Assembly: GCF_025024155.1 (NCBI RefSeq)
Contig: NW_026251719.1
Span: 496,001-560,000, forward strand
Direction: 5' to 3'
Origin: Gamsiella multidivaricata
Taxonomy: Eukaryota; Mortierellomycota; Mortierellomycetes; Mortierellales; Mortierellaceae
Length of the DNA stretch: 64,000 nt
Below are positions 35,478 to 47,926 of this stretch, one piece after another; the first letter of the stretch is position 1; each line of letters begins with the position of its first letter. The translations under genes and the position numbers were made by a program. The notes below the pieces were generated by a model, which saw only the letters and a program-made list of their open reading frames with translations, ran no database searches and was not told where the DNA came from.

Positions 35478-37022
35478 ATGCTGACATCAAAGAACCAGGT
35501 CGCCGCCATGGCCATCGCCTTTCTGGCCTTGGCTTTCACAGCCGCAGCAGCAGAGGAGCCCGACTGCACCGTGACTCATCCCTCAACCGGAAAGTTTTAT
35601 GATCTTCGTCCATTGATCAGAAAGGACAATGAGTAGGTTTCATTCTCTGCCAGAAGACACTGTTGCTTCTCAATGTTTGAAGAAAACATCAATGGGTTAT
35701 CAGGAAACTAGAAGAGTCCGTATTTTTTTGCGGTGAAAATATCTAACGCGCATTTTGTTCATTCGTTGGTAAACTCCATTAGCCAGGACTGGACGCCAGA
35801 TACCGGAGCGGACAAGTCAATGGATTTCAAGCTGAATGTCTGCCACACAGTGCTGCAGGAGGAACTTGATGTCAAAAATCCCGAGAATATCGCATCATGG
35901 GGCAAGAAGAACAAGGGTACTTCATTAGGGTAAGATTTGACAGCATTGGTTTCTCCCATCTCCATTTCCTTATTCAAAGCTGATTTTGAGACGCCGTTCA
36001 TTTGCATCGCGAATAGCAAGCTGAGCAAAAATCCATTCTTCAGAGGTACAGCGCTCCTTCCGATATACGATTGCCGCCTACTTGTCCTATGTAGAGTCAT
36101 TTATTTGCCATGATGTTAACCAATTAGAAATTCTTTTTTATACGGTAATAGGCGACAACTTGCTATTGGAATACACGAACGGCGACGATTGCCCAAACAC
36201 CAACGGAAACTACAAAAAGTCGACCTTGATCCGATTCTTGTGCGATACGTCTGTCAGCGGTCAGGTATGAATGGGCTAAACCCCATACTATGCCGTGTGG
36301 GTACAACGGCCTGTGCAATTGCCAGGACTGGTCTTGGCAAAATGGATTTTGTGTGCTGTTTCTCAAACGTGGCAGTTTGCTGTAACAGCATTCAAGTTAA
36401 TTTTTTTTTATGTCTTGGCATATGTATATACATAGGGTAACCCATATTTGCTGTCGAATAATAACGATTGCAATTACTGGTTCGAATGGCGTACTCCTGC
36501 TGCCTGTTCTACGGATCGTCCTAGCGGCAGTAATGGCGGTGGTGTCTTTGGCACGATGTAAGAAATGGTTTTTCGTCTTGCTTTGAGGTAATCGTTGACC
36601 TTGAAGACTGCATTAGACAACTCTAACGTTTTGTGTACGTTTGTGCATATAGCATTGGCGTGGTCGTTTTTGTCTACTTTGTCGGAGGCATTGCATACAA
36701 CCGCATTGTGCATCATGCCAGAGGATTCAAGCAGATTCCCAACTATCAGTGGTGGATTGAGGCATTCGATTTTGTCAAGGTACGCTTGGTGATCTGTGCC
36801 GTTTTTCATGGCAAGGGGTTTATGGCATGTCGTTAATTGTGAGATGGCTGTGGTTGTTGATTCTAACACTCATCTGTGTTGATATGGACAAAACAGGACA
36901 TGGTGGTCATCTTATTTGCCAAGTGCTACAGGCCCAAACGCTCGCAGACATATCACAACCTGCCCGTGGACTCTGAGATCAATACGTTGATCGATGACGA
37001 TTACGAGGACGACGAGGTCTAG
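35478..37022 (+). CDS. Atg27 / mannose-6-phosphate-receptor-like type I membrane protein
   Basis: Likely a Golgi-endosome cargo receptor or autophagy trafficking protein. Model: 35478-35632, 35783-35929, 36017-36045, 36152-36264, 36436-36557, 36653-36779, 36897-37022; 272 aa. Seen: a signal peptide (hydrophobic AAMAIAFLALAFTAAAA after Lys), a luminal domain with paired Cys and the motifs DLRPLIRKDN, NVCHTVL, GDNLLLEYTNGDDCP, IRFLCD and CNYWFEWRTPAAC (MRH/Atg27 pattern), one transmembrane helix IIGVVVFVYFVGGIAY, and an acidic cytosolic tail. The tail holds YHNL, a YxxL-type sorting signal, and the luminal Cys count suits three disulphides. Assignment between Atg27 and cation-dependent M6P receptor cannot be settled by eye. 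Confidence 0.85.
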
Positions 37023-38209
37023 ACAGGGAAGCACGGACACAGAACAATGCTCTTTTTGCAAGAAAGGGAATGAATTCAACTCATGTGGACATAAGCAGAT
37101 GTCTTTGTTTGTTGTTTGTAGATGGATAGTTTTCCTTGTAGGCGATCTTGAGAATAAAAAAGGACGATGATCTTTCAGTTTATTTGGATTTGGGTTTCGT
37201 GATCTAAGACATGAGACATGTGCTATAGCCAAACGAGATATTGTGGGTTGGAATGATGGTGCCTGAAATTCCCCTGGACTGATGCACAGACAGCAGTAGC
37301 AAAAAGACTAAAAAAACTTCTTATCGGATTCGGAAAGAGCGAAAGAGCACTTGACCTGTTTGGTTGTCCTCTGCAGCGCGCACATGCATGTCCCTCTTTC
37401 TTTCTCCTGTCCCCTGCCCTGTAGGAAATGTAGCGTGTCAAAGGGGGCAGAGCAAGGGACCACTCTCGTACCCCGTTTACTCCCTATGCTCTGCGCTTTA
37501 CACTCTGCACTGATTCGCCTGTGCCTGACCTTGAAAAAGAGTTAGGCATTTTGCTTTCCCTGCTGCTTCCTTTTCCCGCCATTACTTTATTCTCATCTCT
37601 ACCGGTTCAGTTCACTATTGCTATCACAAGCTCACTTCTACCTCACTCATCTCCTCGCTGTCCTCGAAACAACTCCTCGGCCCTCGTTTTTTTTTGATCC
37701 AATCCCAGTTGACTGTAGCCTGTAGCACACACATTCACATCTATCTACACACGCTAAGGGCCACGTGCGAACCATTCTCTCTTTTCTCCTTTTTCTTTGC
37801 AGCTCCACCCTCTTCCTTCTTCTTTACCCTCTCCTTTCCTTCTGGCAGACAGACAGATTCCGTTTTTACATCTCATTTCACCACTGAGCAAGACCAATCA
37901 AGCGAAAAAAATAATATAATCAAGAGCCCACCTTTTGCCATTCATCTCCCTTCTTCATCTTTCATCACTTTAATCATTCATCATTTCCTCATTCCACACC
38001 CCACATCCCTTCTCCATCCTCTTCTTCCTCTTCCTTCTCCTCCCCTGGGACACTCTTTTATTAATCAGTTGAAGCCCCTTCTTTTATTTAGTATTTATAT
38101 CTCACACTACTTTGGCACACTTACTCCCCTCCCTATTTATCATACATAAGCTCGACGTCAATCCTTCCCCACTCTCTCCCATTCTTTTTACGCTATAACG
38201 ACCCCCCCA
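37023..38209. other. 3' region of the Atg27-like gene and promoter of the PP4R1-like gene
   Basis: No gene is supported. The second half (37690-38170) is strongly CT-rich like other leaders in this window and precedes the short first coding exon at 38210. Confidence 0.6.
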
Positions 38210-40483
38210 ATGGCTGGTAAGTGTCCATGGGATTTTGCCTCGAGCTCGAACACGGGCTCGGGCGGGCTTGAGCTTGAGCTTGGGCTTGGGCTTAGATATG
38301 GGCTGCATGACACCCCCCTCACACCCTCTAAGAATAATATCATATGCAAGGGAGTGTGACCCATGTTGAGCAAAAACCAGCCAATGCAAGCAACAGCAAA
38401 AAGAGAGAGAAAAAAAAAACGGCAAATGCAGCAAAAACGTAGTGGACATTCAACACAGCACAGCACAGCACAGGACCAAAAAAAAAAAAAAAAAAAAAAA
38501 GCATCGTGGCGCGCTCGGGGGTTTTTTTATTTGCTCCTTCGCGGAATCATATGATGGGAGAGGCTAGTAAGCGAAAGAACGAAAACGAAAACAACAATAA
38601 TATCTGAAACTGCGATTTTTTTTTGGGCCTGGTGTCTGTGTAGGTGTGTATGCCGTAATATGGTTTTCAGAAAGATGGAGTTTAGAGGGGGGGAAAAGGA
38701 CACTAAAAAAATGTCACGATGGGCCATGTGGCGGAACGCATATTGTGATCAAAGGGAAAAAATAGAGAGATTAAAGGAGGAAGGAAGGAAGGAAGGAAGG
38801 TAGAGGAAAAAACGAGAAGAGGCAGGGTTGAATCAATTGTTGTGGTGGTCTGACATCTCTTTCTTGTGCCTGAATTGTGTATGTCCTGTTCAAATAGATC
38901 TCGGCTTGTACTTTGGAGAGGAGGATGACGAACAGCTCGTTCAGGAGGACAAGGCACTCTCATACCTTGTTCTCACCGGTGAACAGGACGACTCTTTTGA
39001 TCCAGTCGATACCGAGAACCTCTTGGCCCAAATGAGTGCCGGTAAAAATATATAACGGAAATCATTAAGGCATAGCTGTAATCTGTCAATGAATGAATGG
39101 CATAGTTAATCATGTATCACTGACAGTTTCTTTTCTTAACGAATAACTCGATAGGTTCACTCATTTCGCATGGGATGGAACTCGACGAGGACACGGATGT
39201 GGTTCAGCTTCTTGCAGAACCGAACCTGTCCCCTGTAGAAAAAGCCCAGCTGTTGTCACAAAGCCAGTTCGACTTTCATCGGTAAGTTTCAAAACATACG
39301 GAAGTCTTAGCCTGGCTCTGACTTGGCTTGAACGAGGGGAAAAAACTACTTTGAACAAACAGGACATTGTTTTTCATTTGTCATCTGTCTGCATCGTCTT
39401 CATTGTCTGCATTGCAATTATCCATTTCCACCATTTGCTGCTCGTAATCACTTTATGTCTATTCGCTAAGAGAGAGATACATGGACGACAAAAGTGCTCC
39501 TCCAAAGGTGCTCCTCCAAAGGATAAAGTAGAATGCAGAGGCATGCGTTTTGTTGACGGTGACACGAGTGCTGCAAAATGTCTAATCTCGTGTGGTTGAG
39601 CGCCTTTTTTTTTTGTTCCTTCACTCTCATGGTTGGTTCTTTGTTTTACGCTGTACGACTCGGTGCTAACCTGTGGCTCTCAAATATAATTTCCTGTCTC
39701 TCGTGCTATATGTTGTACCTGTGGTTGTGCTCCATACCAGATCGTTCCTTGCAAGAGAAATGCCCATACTATTGCAGCAGATGAAGACAAGCCGAGCCAT
39801 CGCCCATCTCATACCCATCATACGCGACTTTTCCTTGGACCCCATTGACTCTGTCAGGGAGTCCCTGGCCTCACAATTGGACAAGATTATTTTGTATTTC
39901 TTTCGAGTAAGTCCCATAAGAATGTTGTGTTTTTATAATTTTTTTGCATGAGTGAGAGCAATTGACCCAAGCCAAGCAGAAAGGCCTTAACGGTATTACA
40001 TATCACTCACTGACTTGAACTTTTTTTTTTTGGGTTAATTATCTCCTTAGAACTCTATTATCACACACAAGACTAAGGAGATGCTGGCCGCGGAGGACTT
40101 TGGGGATGAATATGATGACAATGGCCCTACACAAAATGATCAAGACCCCGGTCCACCACCACCATTGCTGCACGACACGTTTACACCGGTGTTTATGAAC
40201 TTACTCTTGGACCAGAACGCTGGAATCGCACACCAGACCAGATTGGCTATCGATGCCGTAGCACAGAACGTTCCGGATGAGATCATGGACAGTGAGATTC
40301 TGCAGGGTGTGATCGCAGGATTGGAAAGATTGTATACTCCAGAGTCACCCGATGAAGAGAACGTAGAGGAGGGTACAAACGGAGATGATCTGTACTCACC
40401 CAACAAGGATGAGCAGGATGGGGAGGCAGAGCTGGGAAAGATGCTTGTGGTTGTGGTAAGTTCGTGGTTCGTTTGACTTGATT

Positions 40484-40517
<34 letters not shown>

Positions 40518-43500
40518 AACTGGTATGGCATTTCGGATTTTATTGCTATAGCTGTTGACGGCCTTGGCACCTTTGCTTGGACCAGAGAGGTGTGCTCAGA
40601 TCGTTGTCCCGAAACTTGAAAAGTTTACCAATAATTCTCAATTTTATGTCCGCAAGGTGAGTAAAGCATGCAACGCACACAACAACCACAAGTTTGTCCG
40701 AACAGCACAACATAAATAATTAATCACTGCTTTTTTTTTTTCCTATCACAGGAAATCGTTATGGCATTAGGAGCACTCTGCAAGGTTGTGAGTCAGGATA
40801 TGGTTGTTGACAGACTGCTACCTTTGTACGATATCTTTGTCCAAGACGACACCTGGCATATCAGACGCGCCTGCTGTACAATCCTCGCCTCATTTATTGC
40901 CTCCTTACCCGTGGAGATGAAGGCGACCAAGGTGGAGGAGATCTACGGGATCTTCTCGGTCGACGTTAGTCGCAGTGTTCGAAACTCTATCATGGAAGTA
41001 TTGGGCGAGGTGATCGCTGGGTTTGAGAAGGAAAATGTCCCGGACTCGCTATTGAACCATTTCCTGGATATGGGACAACAGCCCATGAACGAGCATGAAC
41101 GTGCCGTCATGTGTGCCTTCAGCTTCCCAGGTAAGTTACCGTTTTCATGACATCCAGACCTTTCAGAGATATGAAATGGTGAAAGAATGAGCACAGCTTA
41201 ATAACTCGCCCAATCCATATCTCGCTTATTTTATAGCTGTTATTCTGACCGCTGGTCGGTCAAAGTGGGAGATCATGAAACCAGTTTATATGCGGCTTGC
41301 AAGTACCTTCCGCTCACCTATTAGGAGGTCCCTCGCCTGCTCCTTACACGAGGTTGCGCGTATCCTTGGACCCGAGCTGGCCGATCGGGACTTGGCTATG
41401 GCATTCGCGGACTGTCTCTTGGCCGAGGATGAGGTCAAGGAGGGCGTGCTCGGACATGTGGTCGAGTTCATCTCATGCCTCTCACCCAAGTGTCGATCAG
41501 AGGCCATGAAGGACCTGTACCGAGCATGGGTCGATTTAGAGAGATCCAGCAACTGGAGGATGCGTGATTCGTTGGCAGGACAATTACCGGCTTTGTGTGA
41601 GCTCGCTGAGGGTAGGGATCTGTTGCAGGTATTACTGCCCCTTAGTGTTAAATCTTGCACGGATGGTGTCTCTACAATTCGAGAGTCCGGTGTCATGTCC
41701 TTCCCGGCGCTTTGGGAAGCCAGTAACCGTGTTGGAGCCGTTCCCGAACCCAAGACCCCTGTGCCCAACTCTGCTGGACTTGACTTCCCAACGTTGGACG
41801 ATATCGATGCAGATGAGAAGATCAAGAAACATTCACGTTCTCCGTTCGATGGCGGACAAGATCACGATCCAGAGGATGTGGAGATGGAGGACATGACCGG
41901 CGACTTCAAGGAACTGTCTAGGGAAGCCGATGATTTTTCAGCTCAGAAGGAGGATCAAAGCACAGAGCCAGCAACACCTTCCATCCAACCCTTGACTACT
42001 GTGAAGGAGCAGATTATCCGCCAAACCACGGATTTTGCTGTCAATGGAGGATTCCGCTCTCGAGTGGTTGCGGTCCAAATTATCCAGTCTCTTCTCGACT
42101 ATGGTATCTCCGTGGCCGAATTCGAAGAGCATTTCTTGCTTCTGTTGGCCGAACGTCTCGCGAACGACTCGGTCGTCAACATCCGTATCTGGGTCGCTCG
42201 TGTGGTGACTTGGATTGTCGAGAGTGGATACTACGGAGATCAGGCTATGTCGCCACGACTGCGGGAACTCCTCCTGGCACTGCAACAGGACCCTGATCGT
42301 GATGTTCGGATGTATTCTGGAGGACCAGCAGAACTACCGAAGCCCAAGAAGACGAAGAAGGATGGTACGCTGTGCAAGGGCAAGAAGAAGGTGAACAGCA
42401 GGTCGTTGTCGGTCTTTCATCAAAATCCTAAGAGCGGACGACTTGAGGCATTGGAGGACGACGTTACCGAGGTCCATTTGATGTTTGATGGAGATGAACA
42501 CGATGATAGCGATGAGGATGACGATGACGACGATGAGGACAACAACGAGGACAGCAATGAGGACAGCAACGAGGACAGCAACGAGGACAGCAACGAGGAC
42601 AGTAATGATGATGATGAAGAGGATGAGGAAGACCAGAGCGAGGCAAACCGCAGCAGCGACGAGGGCTCTGAAGGGTCGATGGAACCCGTTGCGAATGACA
42701 GCGGTGTTTGTGTGACAGTCGAGGAGGACGATAAAGATACCCTCAAGGAATCGGAAACGGTCTTTACAGATCTTTCGCACGATATCATGCCCAACATTGC
42801 CAGCAACCAAGACGAACGTGGTGCCGGACTGGTTCACGAACTGACCAGCCAAGGTGCCGGGAACGAATACGCTGATGAGTACGATGATGACCAGGACGAT
42901 GATGACGATGAAGAGCGGGTCGCCGATCGTGTAGTTCCTTATACCACATTCAATGCGAACGGTGCCAGCCCCTTGGATGTTGAAATGGAGGACACCTTTG
43001 AGGAAGAGCACAACTCTGACGCGGAAGAGGAGTCTGCGAAGCCAATTGCGACCTCGGATGCAGATGCTGCCGAGTCAATCGATCCAATGACGGTCGCGTT
43101 CCCACCGCTTTCACCTGCGACCAACCATCCCATCTCTACTCTACCCCCAGTCGCGTCACTCAGCTACGCGGCCTCTGTCAAGTACGGCGACGACAAGGCA
43201 AAAGCCCCTGTCTCCAATGTCAGCTCGATGACCTCGTTCACTCAGGTCAACATCCCGGAACCCCCACACCCTTCGTCTGTCCGCGCTGCCGAGGAGCAGG
43301 TGATGAAGGCCCTGAGCGTCAAGCTCGGAGTCCACATTAAGCCTCTACAGAACTCGGCCAAACCTACCAAGAAGCACAACGTCATTGTAGAGCCATTGTC
43401 CCCATCCTTCCCGTCCCTATCAGCCTCATCGCTGTCGTCCTCAGTATCGTCGTCCGTGTCTTCTGTACCTTCGTCTCCACTGCCGTTCTCGTACGCCTCA

Positions 43501-43590
43501 GTCGTTGCCTCCGGAGCTGCTGTCGCCTCACGCGCGTTCTCGCCACCTTTGACACCACCCATCACAACCTCAACCGCATTGATGTACTAA
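38210..43590 (+). CDS. HEAT-repeat protein, PP4 regulatory subunit 1-like
   Basis: Probable regulatory subunit of a PP2A-type phosphatase. Model: 38210-38216, 38898-39041, 39155-39281, 39741-39906, 40051-40455, 40552-40656, 40752-41130, 41237-43590; 1,228 aa. Seen: MADLGLYFGEEDD start, then HEAT helices, including FLAREMPILLQQMKTSR, IIRDFSLDPIDSVRESLASQL, ALGALCKVVSQDMVVDRLLP, DDTWHIRRACCTILASFIAS and VRNSIMEVLGEV. The segment CAFSFPAVILTAGRSKWEIM through LHEVARILGPEL closely follows human PP4R1. After about residue 820 the protein turns into an acidic, Asp/Glu/Ser/Asn tail with five NEDS-type units, then Ser/Pro-rich sequence. The first coding exon is 7 nt (ATGGCTG), and intron 1 is 681 nt. 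The third intron is 459 nt. The tail is not in animal PP4R1, so its role is unknown. Confidence 0.85.
42541..42603 (+). repeat. In-frame tandem repeat encoding NEDS units
   Basis: Twelve-nucleotide GAGGACAGCAAC-type units, about five copies, in the acidic tail of the PP4R1-like protein. A copy-number change would keep frame. Confidence 0.85.
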
Positions 43591-43749
43591 TATTGGGACA
43601 ACACAAAAATGTTGTTCGTACATGCAACTCGCGTATCATCAGATCCTTCGCACATACTTCTTTCTTTGTTTTTCTGTCTTCATTGTCTGCATATCCTTCA
43701 TAGCACACGCATTCTTTGTGTAAAATATTTTCTCAGTCGCTTCTGTATC

Positions 43750-43755
43750 AATAAA
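43750..43755 (+). terminator. Polyadenylation signal AATAAA, PP4R1-like gene
   Basis: AATAAA about 160 nt after the stop codon, in the short gap before the convergent aminotransferase gene. Confidence 0.5.
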
Positions 43756-43843
43756 AGTCTATGCTCCATGGTTTTAAGTCCATCGTATATCAGCTTTCTT
43801 CCTCCAAAGGAAAAAATAAATAAAAAAATAAAAACTTCTCAAG

Positions 43844-43849
43844 TTTATT
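43844..43849 (-). terminator. Polyadenylation signal AATAAA, aminotransferase gene (minus strand)
   Basis: Minus-strand AATAAA just 27 nt past the stop codon of the aminotransferase. With the plus-strand signal at 43750 it makes a compact convergent 3' arrangement. Confidence 0.4.
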
Positions 43850-43875
43850 CCAAAAAATAGTAATATTTAGAATGT

Positions 43876-45522
43876 TTAGATGACGACGGACCAGCCCTTG
43901 GGACCCTCAACATCGCCATACTGGATATCCATAATGGCATCGTTGATGCGCTTGGTCAACTTTCCGGCCTGGCTGGTCTTGTCTGAGGCATCCAGGGGCA
44001 CATGAATGTCGTGTCCATCATAATGGATCCTCTTGATAGGGCACACAATGCAGGCAGTTCCAGCGCCTATATGTTTTTTTTTTTTTTTTTTTTGAGAGAG
44101 AGAGAGAGAGAGAAAAAGAGAGATGTTCATTCAAAGTAGAAAAATGATTAGCATCAGGCACCATATCAAGTGTCAAAGAGATAACATCGGGATCCATCTA
44201 TGCTTGCTGCGCAAGAGAAGCAAAGATTGCAAGCAAAGGGATGATTCCTTTCAGCAATAAAAAAAAAAACGTCCGTCCAAGCATTGCGGATAAGATTTTT
44301 TTTTTTTTTTTTTTGTGACCCAAATGAGTAATAAGAGCCACGCGCAGTAAAGCATTGCGCACCCTTATCCTTCTTATCCAAGTTTGCAAAAAAAAACTTA
44401 CCGAACATCTCGATGATACGACCCTCCTTATCGGCCCTGACCAGATCCTTCATTGTGAACTTGCGCTCCGAGACCTTGAATTCTCCCCACTGACGAGCAA
44501 GGGACAAGATACTGTCACGGGTGACACCGGGCAAGATCGATCCATCCAACTCAGGGGTGACCAGCTCCCTTTCACCCTGCTCGTTCTTCCAGAAGACAAA
44601 GCAGTTCATGGTGCCGACCTCGGTGACCTGGTGATCGGGTCCAAACAACCACAGGTTCTGCTGGTACCCTTCCTTGTTGGCATCCAGCTGAGGCTTGATG
44701 CAAGGGGCATAGTTGCCTCCGACCTTGGCGTCACCCGTTCCGCCGGGCCAGGCGCGAACCTTGTCCGAGGTCGCCAACAGGTTGACGGCATTGAATCCCG
44801 AGGGGAAGTAGGGGCCGACGGGCGAGGCAATGACGAAGATCATGGCCTTGTTGGAGGCGCCAACACCCAGAGACTCTTGTGTACCGATCATGGTTGGACG
44901 GAGGTACAGAGAGTAGCCGCGGCCCTTGGGAATCCAGCGATCGTCCACCTTGAGGAAGTCGCCAATCAACTTTGTGAGCTCGTCGCCGTCGAATGACTAT
45001 TTGGATAAAAACGGGTGATTGTTTAGCAAAGGCTTCTATCAGAAAGTGCACAACATTCGTTAAGCAACTGAAGAGATATGGGCTTACGGGAAGAGCAATG
45101 CGCTGAGCACTCTTGTTGAAGCGCTTCATGTTCATATCCGGACGGAACAAACGGGTTTTTCCATCCTTATCCTTGTAGGCCTTCATACCCTCGAAGCACT
45201 CAAAGGCATAATGGAAGACCACAGCCGAGGGATCCAATTGGAGCTTGCCGTATTCCTTGATCTGAGGGACACCCCAGCCCTTGCCAGCCTCCCACTCGAC
45301 CGTCAACATGTTATCGGAGAAGGTCTTGCCAAAGACCAGTTGCGAATTCTCCTGAAGGGACTTCTGGTTCTTCGAGGGATTCGACTGGAGCTTTGAAGCA
45401 TCCAGAGGAGCCAATTGGGTGCTGTAGAAGCGGGAGGAGAGGACCTTGGCGCTGAAGCGGGATGCAGACGCGGCGGTCGTGTGGGCCTTGAGGGCCTGGC
45501 GCATGGTTCTTTGGACAAACAT
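43876..45522 (-). CDS. Branched-chain amino acid aminotransferase, probably mitochondrial
   Basis: PLP-dependent enzyme that interconverts Leu, Ile and Val with their keto acids. Model on the minus strand: 45522-45088, 44996-44402, 44066-43876; 406 aa. Seen: an Arg/Ser/Ala-rich, acid-free N-terminus ([20 protein letters not shown]...) typical of a mitochondrial targeting peptide, then [67 protein letters not shown] with the PLP lysine, [25 protein letters not shown] and a C-terminal [13 protein letters not shown]. Motifs are complete, so the enzyme should be active. Intron 2 is 335 nt and rich in A/T runs and GA repeats. Confidence 0.96.
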
Positions 45523-46616
45523 GGTAGTGTGTAACGTGTGGCGTGTAGTGTGCTGTGTATGAGAGAGAGAAAAGGGATGGGATCCGATGAGGAGTAGAGG
45601 AGTCGATTAGGATCGATGAGGGATGAGAAGAGGGGAGAGATGGCTGATTCAGGAATCAGATGAGGAGGAAGGGAGGAAGGAGTGTGAGGAAGGAAGAAGG
45701 AAAGAGAGAAAGAAAAAAGAGGAGAGAGATAATCTCTCCAGACGCCAAAGGGAGAATGACTGGTCTGACTTGATTTGACAGAAGTGAGTGGATTCAAACC
45801 ACGCTGAGTCAAAGAGTGGGGGACCCGTGGGAAGAAAGGGGGGACAGAAAGGGGAAAGAATCACCCGCACTATCCAGCAATATCGCACTTTACTGAACAA
45901 GACCCTTTCACAATTCTCCCACGGGTCAACAGAGCAGCGCCTAAGTGCAATTGCTGTCTTACCAACCCGAACTGTCCTTCAAGAATTTGATCCGCGCTCT
46001 TGTTCAACGAACGCAAGCGCTGCGACAATAGGGCGTCTACCTCTGTGGATGTATTGCTGATGGAAACGACACAGAGGGCTGCTGAAACCCCCGATTTACC
46101 AGATCATTATAGGATTCAATTGGCACACCGGCTACGATCCTTCGTTCAGCTCTTCAGAGCGGATACACTTTGAAAGGTTCTACCCGGTATACTGGTGTTC
46201 TTGTCTGTGGTATATTACAGGATGCATGCTAGCCATCACAATAACACAGCAAGATCTTGTACGTCCACCAAGCTGAGTACGTATATGTTTTTTTCAGGCA
46301 CTTTAATAGATGCACGTGGCATCCATGTGCCTAAGAACTGCAACAAATCTGGGGCCTCCAGTTTGGTGCTACAAACCCAAACCCTGCAGACACATTGGTA
46401 CACGCAACTCTGTTGAGGCAATGTGGAGCTTGTCCAGCGCTGAAAATACTCAAATGAGGGACCGCATCTGATTGGGCTGGGTAGTCGTACAAGGTATGGC
46501 GAAGCACGAGGCGTGAGCAAGGAGGTTGCATCCCACTTCACTTGTCTCTTTCATTCTCCTTCTCCCTCTCCTTCCCGAACCGTCTTATTTTTTTTTTACT
46601 CAGAGGCAGCTGCACC
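45523..46616. other. Intergenic, GA-rich promoter of the aminotransferase and unassigned DNA
   Basis: The stretch directly upstream of the aminotransferase (45540-45730) is GA-rich on this strand, meaning a CT-rich leader on the minus strand. From about 45890 onward I see nothing assignable. Confidence 0.55.
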
Positions 46617-47926
46617 ATGACAAATCCTTCCCAGACCGAAAAGCACATCCAGCACTTACGAGCACAATCGTCGCCCAAGACAGTCAAGATCCCTTCAAAA
46701 TTGGACAATGCGACTGATGAACGCTACATCCCGTGGAGGCACATCCAGAGGTGCTTCAAGAATGTCCAGTACGTCACGAATGACGAGGAATCCGTGGGGT
46801 TCATGACTGACTATAAGAATGAAGAGTAAGGTCAAGAATGTACTTTTGTTTAAATTACACGTTGAATAATCACGAAGAGCTGGATCCTAACGGTCCCTCG
46901 TTGTCGCCTTAGTGCCCCACAGGATTGTGCCTTGGAGAATCAGCTACCATCCAGGGATCGTGCTCGAGGCGGCAATAGAGGACGTCCACCAAGGAATCAG
47001 TGCTATACCAGAGACTGCCTCTCGCCACACTACTGTCGCTGAAGCCATGCTGTAATACAAAAACCATCCAGTTCAGAACACTGCAACAGCAGTTGCAACA
47101 CAGCAGTCATTCCAGGAGTACATCTAGATCTATCAGTCGTATCTCGAGGCCAGCGTCTCCGGCCAGCCAACCCAAGCAGCGAGGACACAGTGGCCAAGCG
47201 CCTCGGTCCTTTGGAGACTCACGACGCCTTCCAGGTCTACACTCTGCAAATCCATATGCAGATCCTCGACGAGCTGGCGCTCCTTCAGAACCAAGTCCAC
47301 GCTGTTCGCACCCTGACATACGAGCTGCATCAGTACCCGATCCCTCGCATGTTCATTGTCCCCCGAAAGCGCTACGACGTAAAGGACAAGGTCAGCAAGC
47401 TGTTCGCAAAGCAGTTCCGCTTGTTCTCCCTGTGCGATTGCGGCGAGCATACTATGACCGAGGGCACCACGATCCTGCATGAGATCCATCTGGTCAAGCA
47501 CGAAGGATACGGCGTCGAGCAGCTAAAGGGGTGGATACGGATCCCATGCCCTGACGATCATGAAGCTGCTCAAGTATGGCTGTACTGTTGCTGGCGTGGT
47601 TGTGCCACTCCTGGCTTATCTGAACCTTGCTCAAAGCATCGAGACCATCGGGGAGAGCGTCGAAGTCGGCGCAGATGGCATTGCACCTCTGCGACGATGC
47701 GATCAGGTATCTTGAAGAACTGCAGGGCATCAATGGAGGACCAGACACAACGCCTGGGAAGATGGATCTGAATGCGACAGAGGCGCTGGAGGGGGCGGGT
47801 CTTCGACAGTTAGAGCCGTTTCTGCGCGTCAAAGATCAGAATCGCATCTTCAGTGACCTCTACCAGACTATCACATCCCAGAGGCATGTTAAATGGGTTT
47901 GCTTGTACCATTACCGCGACAACTAG
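46617..47926 (+). pseudogene. Broken member of a repeated unknown fungal family
   Basis: Starts at an ATG (MTNPSQTEKHIQHLRAQ) with the block DERYIPWRHIQRCFKNVQYV. A probable intron follows (46828-46912). Downstream the reading path moves between frames: a segment HPGIVLEAAIEDV, stops near 47055 and 47125, then a long good block with AKRLGPLETHDAFQVYTLQI, ELALLQNQVHAVRTLTYELH, YPIPRMFIVPRKR and FRLFSLCDCGEHTM. Next MKLLKYGCTVAGVVVPLLAY continues in another frame, then DDAIRYLEELQGINGG in a third, ending HVKWVCLYHYRDN at 47926. I recall similar sequences in many Mortierella proteins of unknown function, but cannot verify this here. At least three frame changes and two stops make it a pseudogene. 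Confidence 0.65.

Noticed and set aside
42334..43011. 225-codon open frame on the minus strand
   Set aside because: It is the shadow of the GAC/GAT-rich acidic tail of the PP4R1-like gene; it reads as Val/Ile/Leu repeats without other signals.
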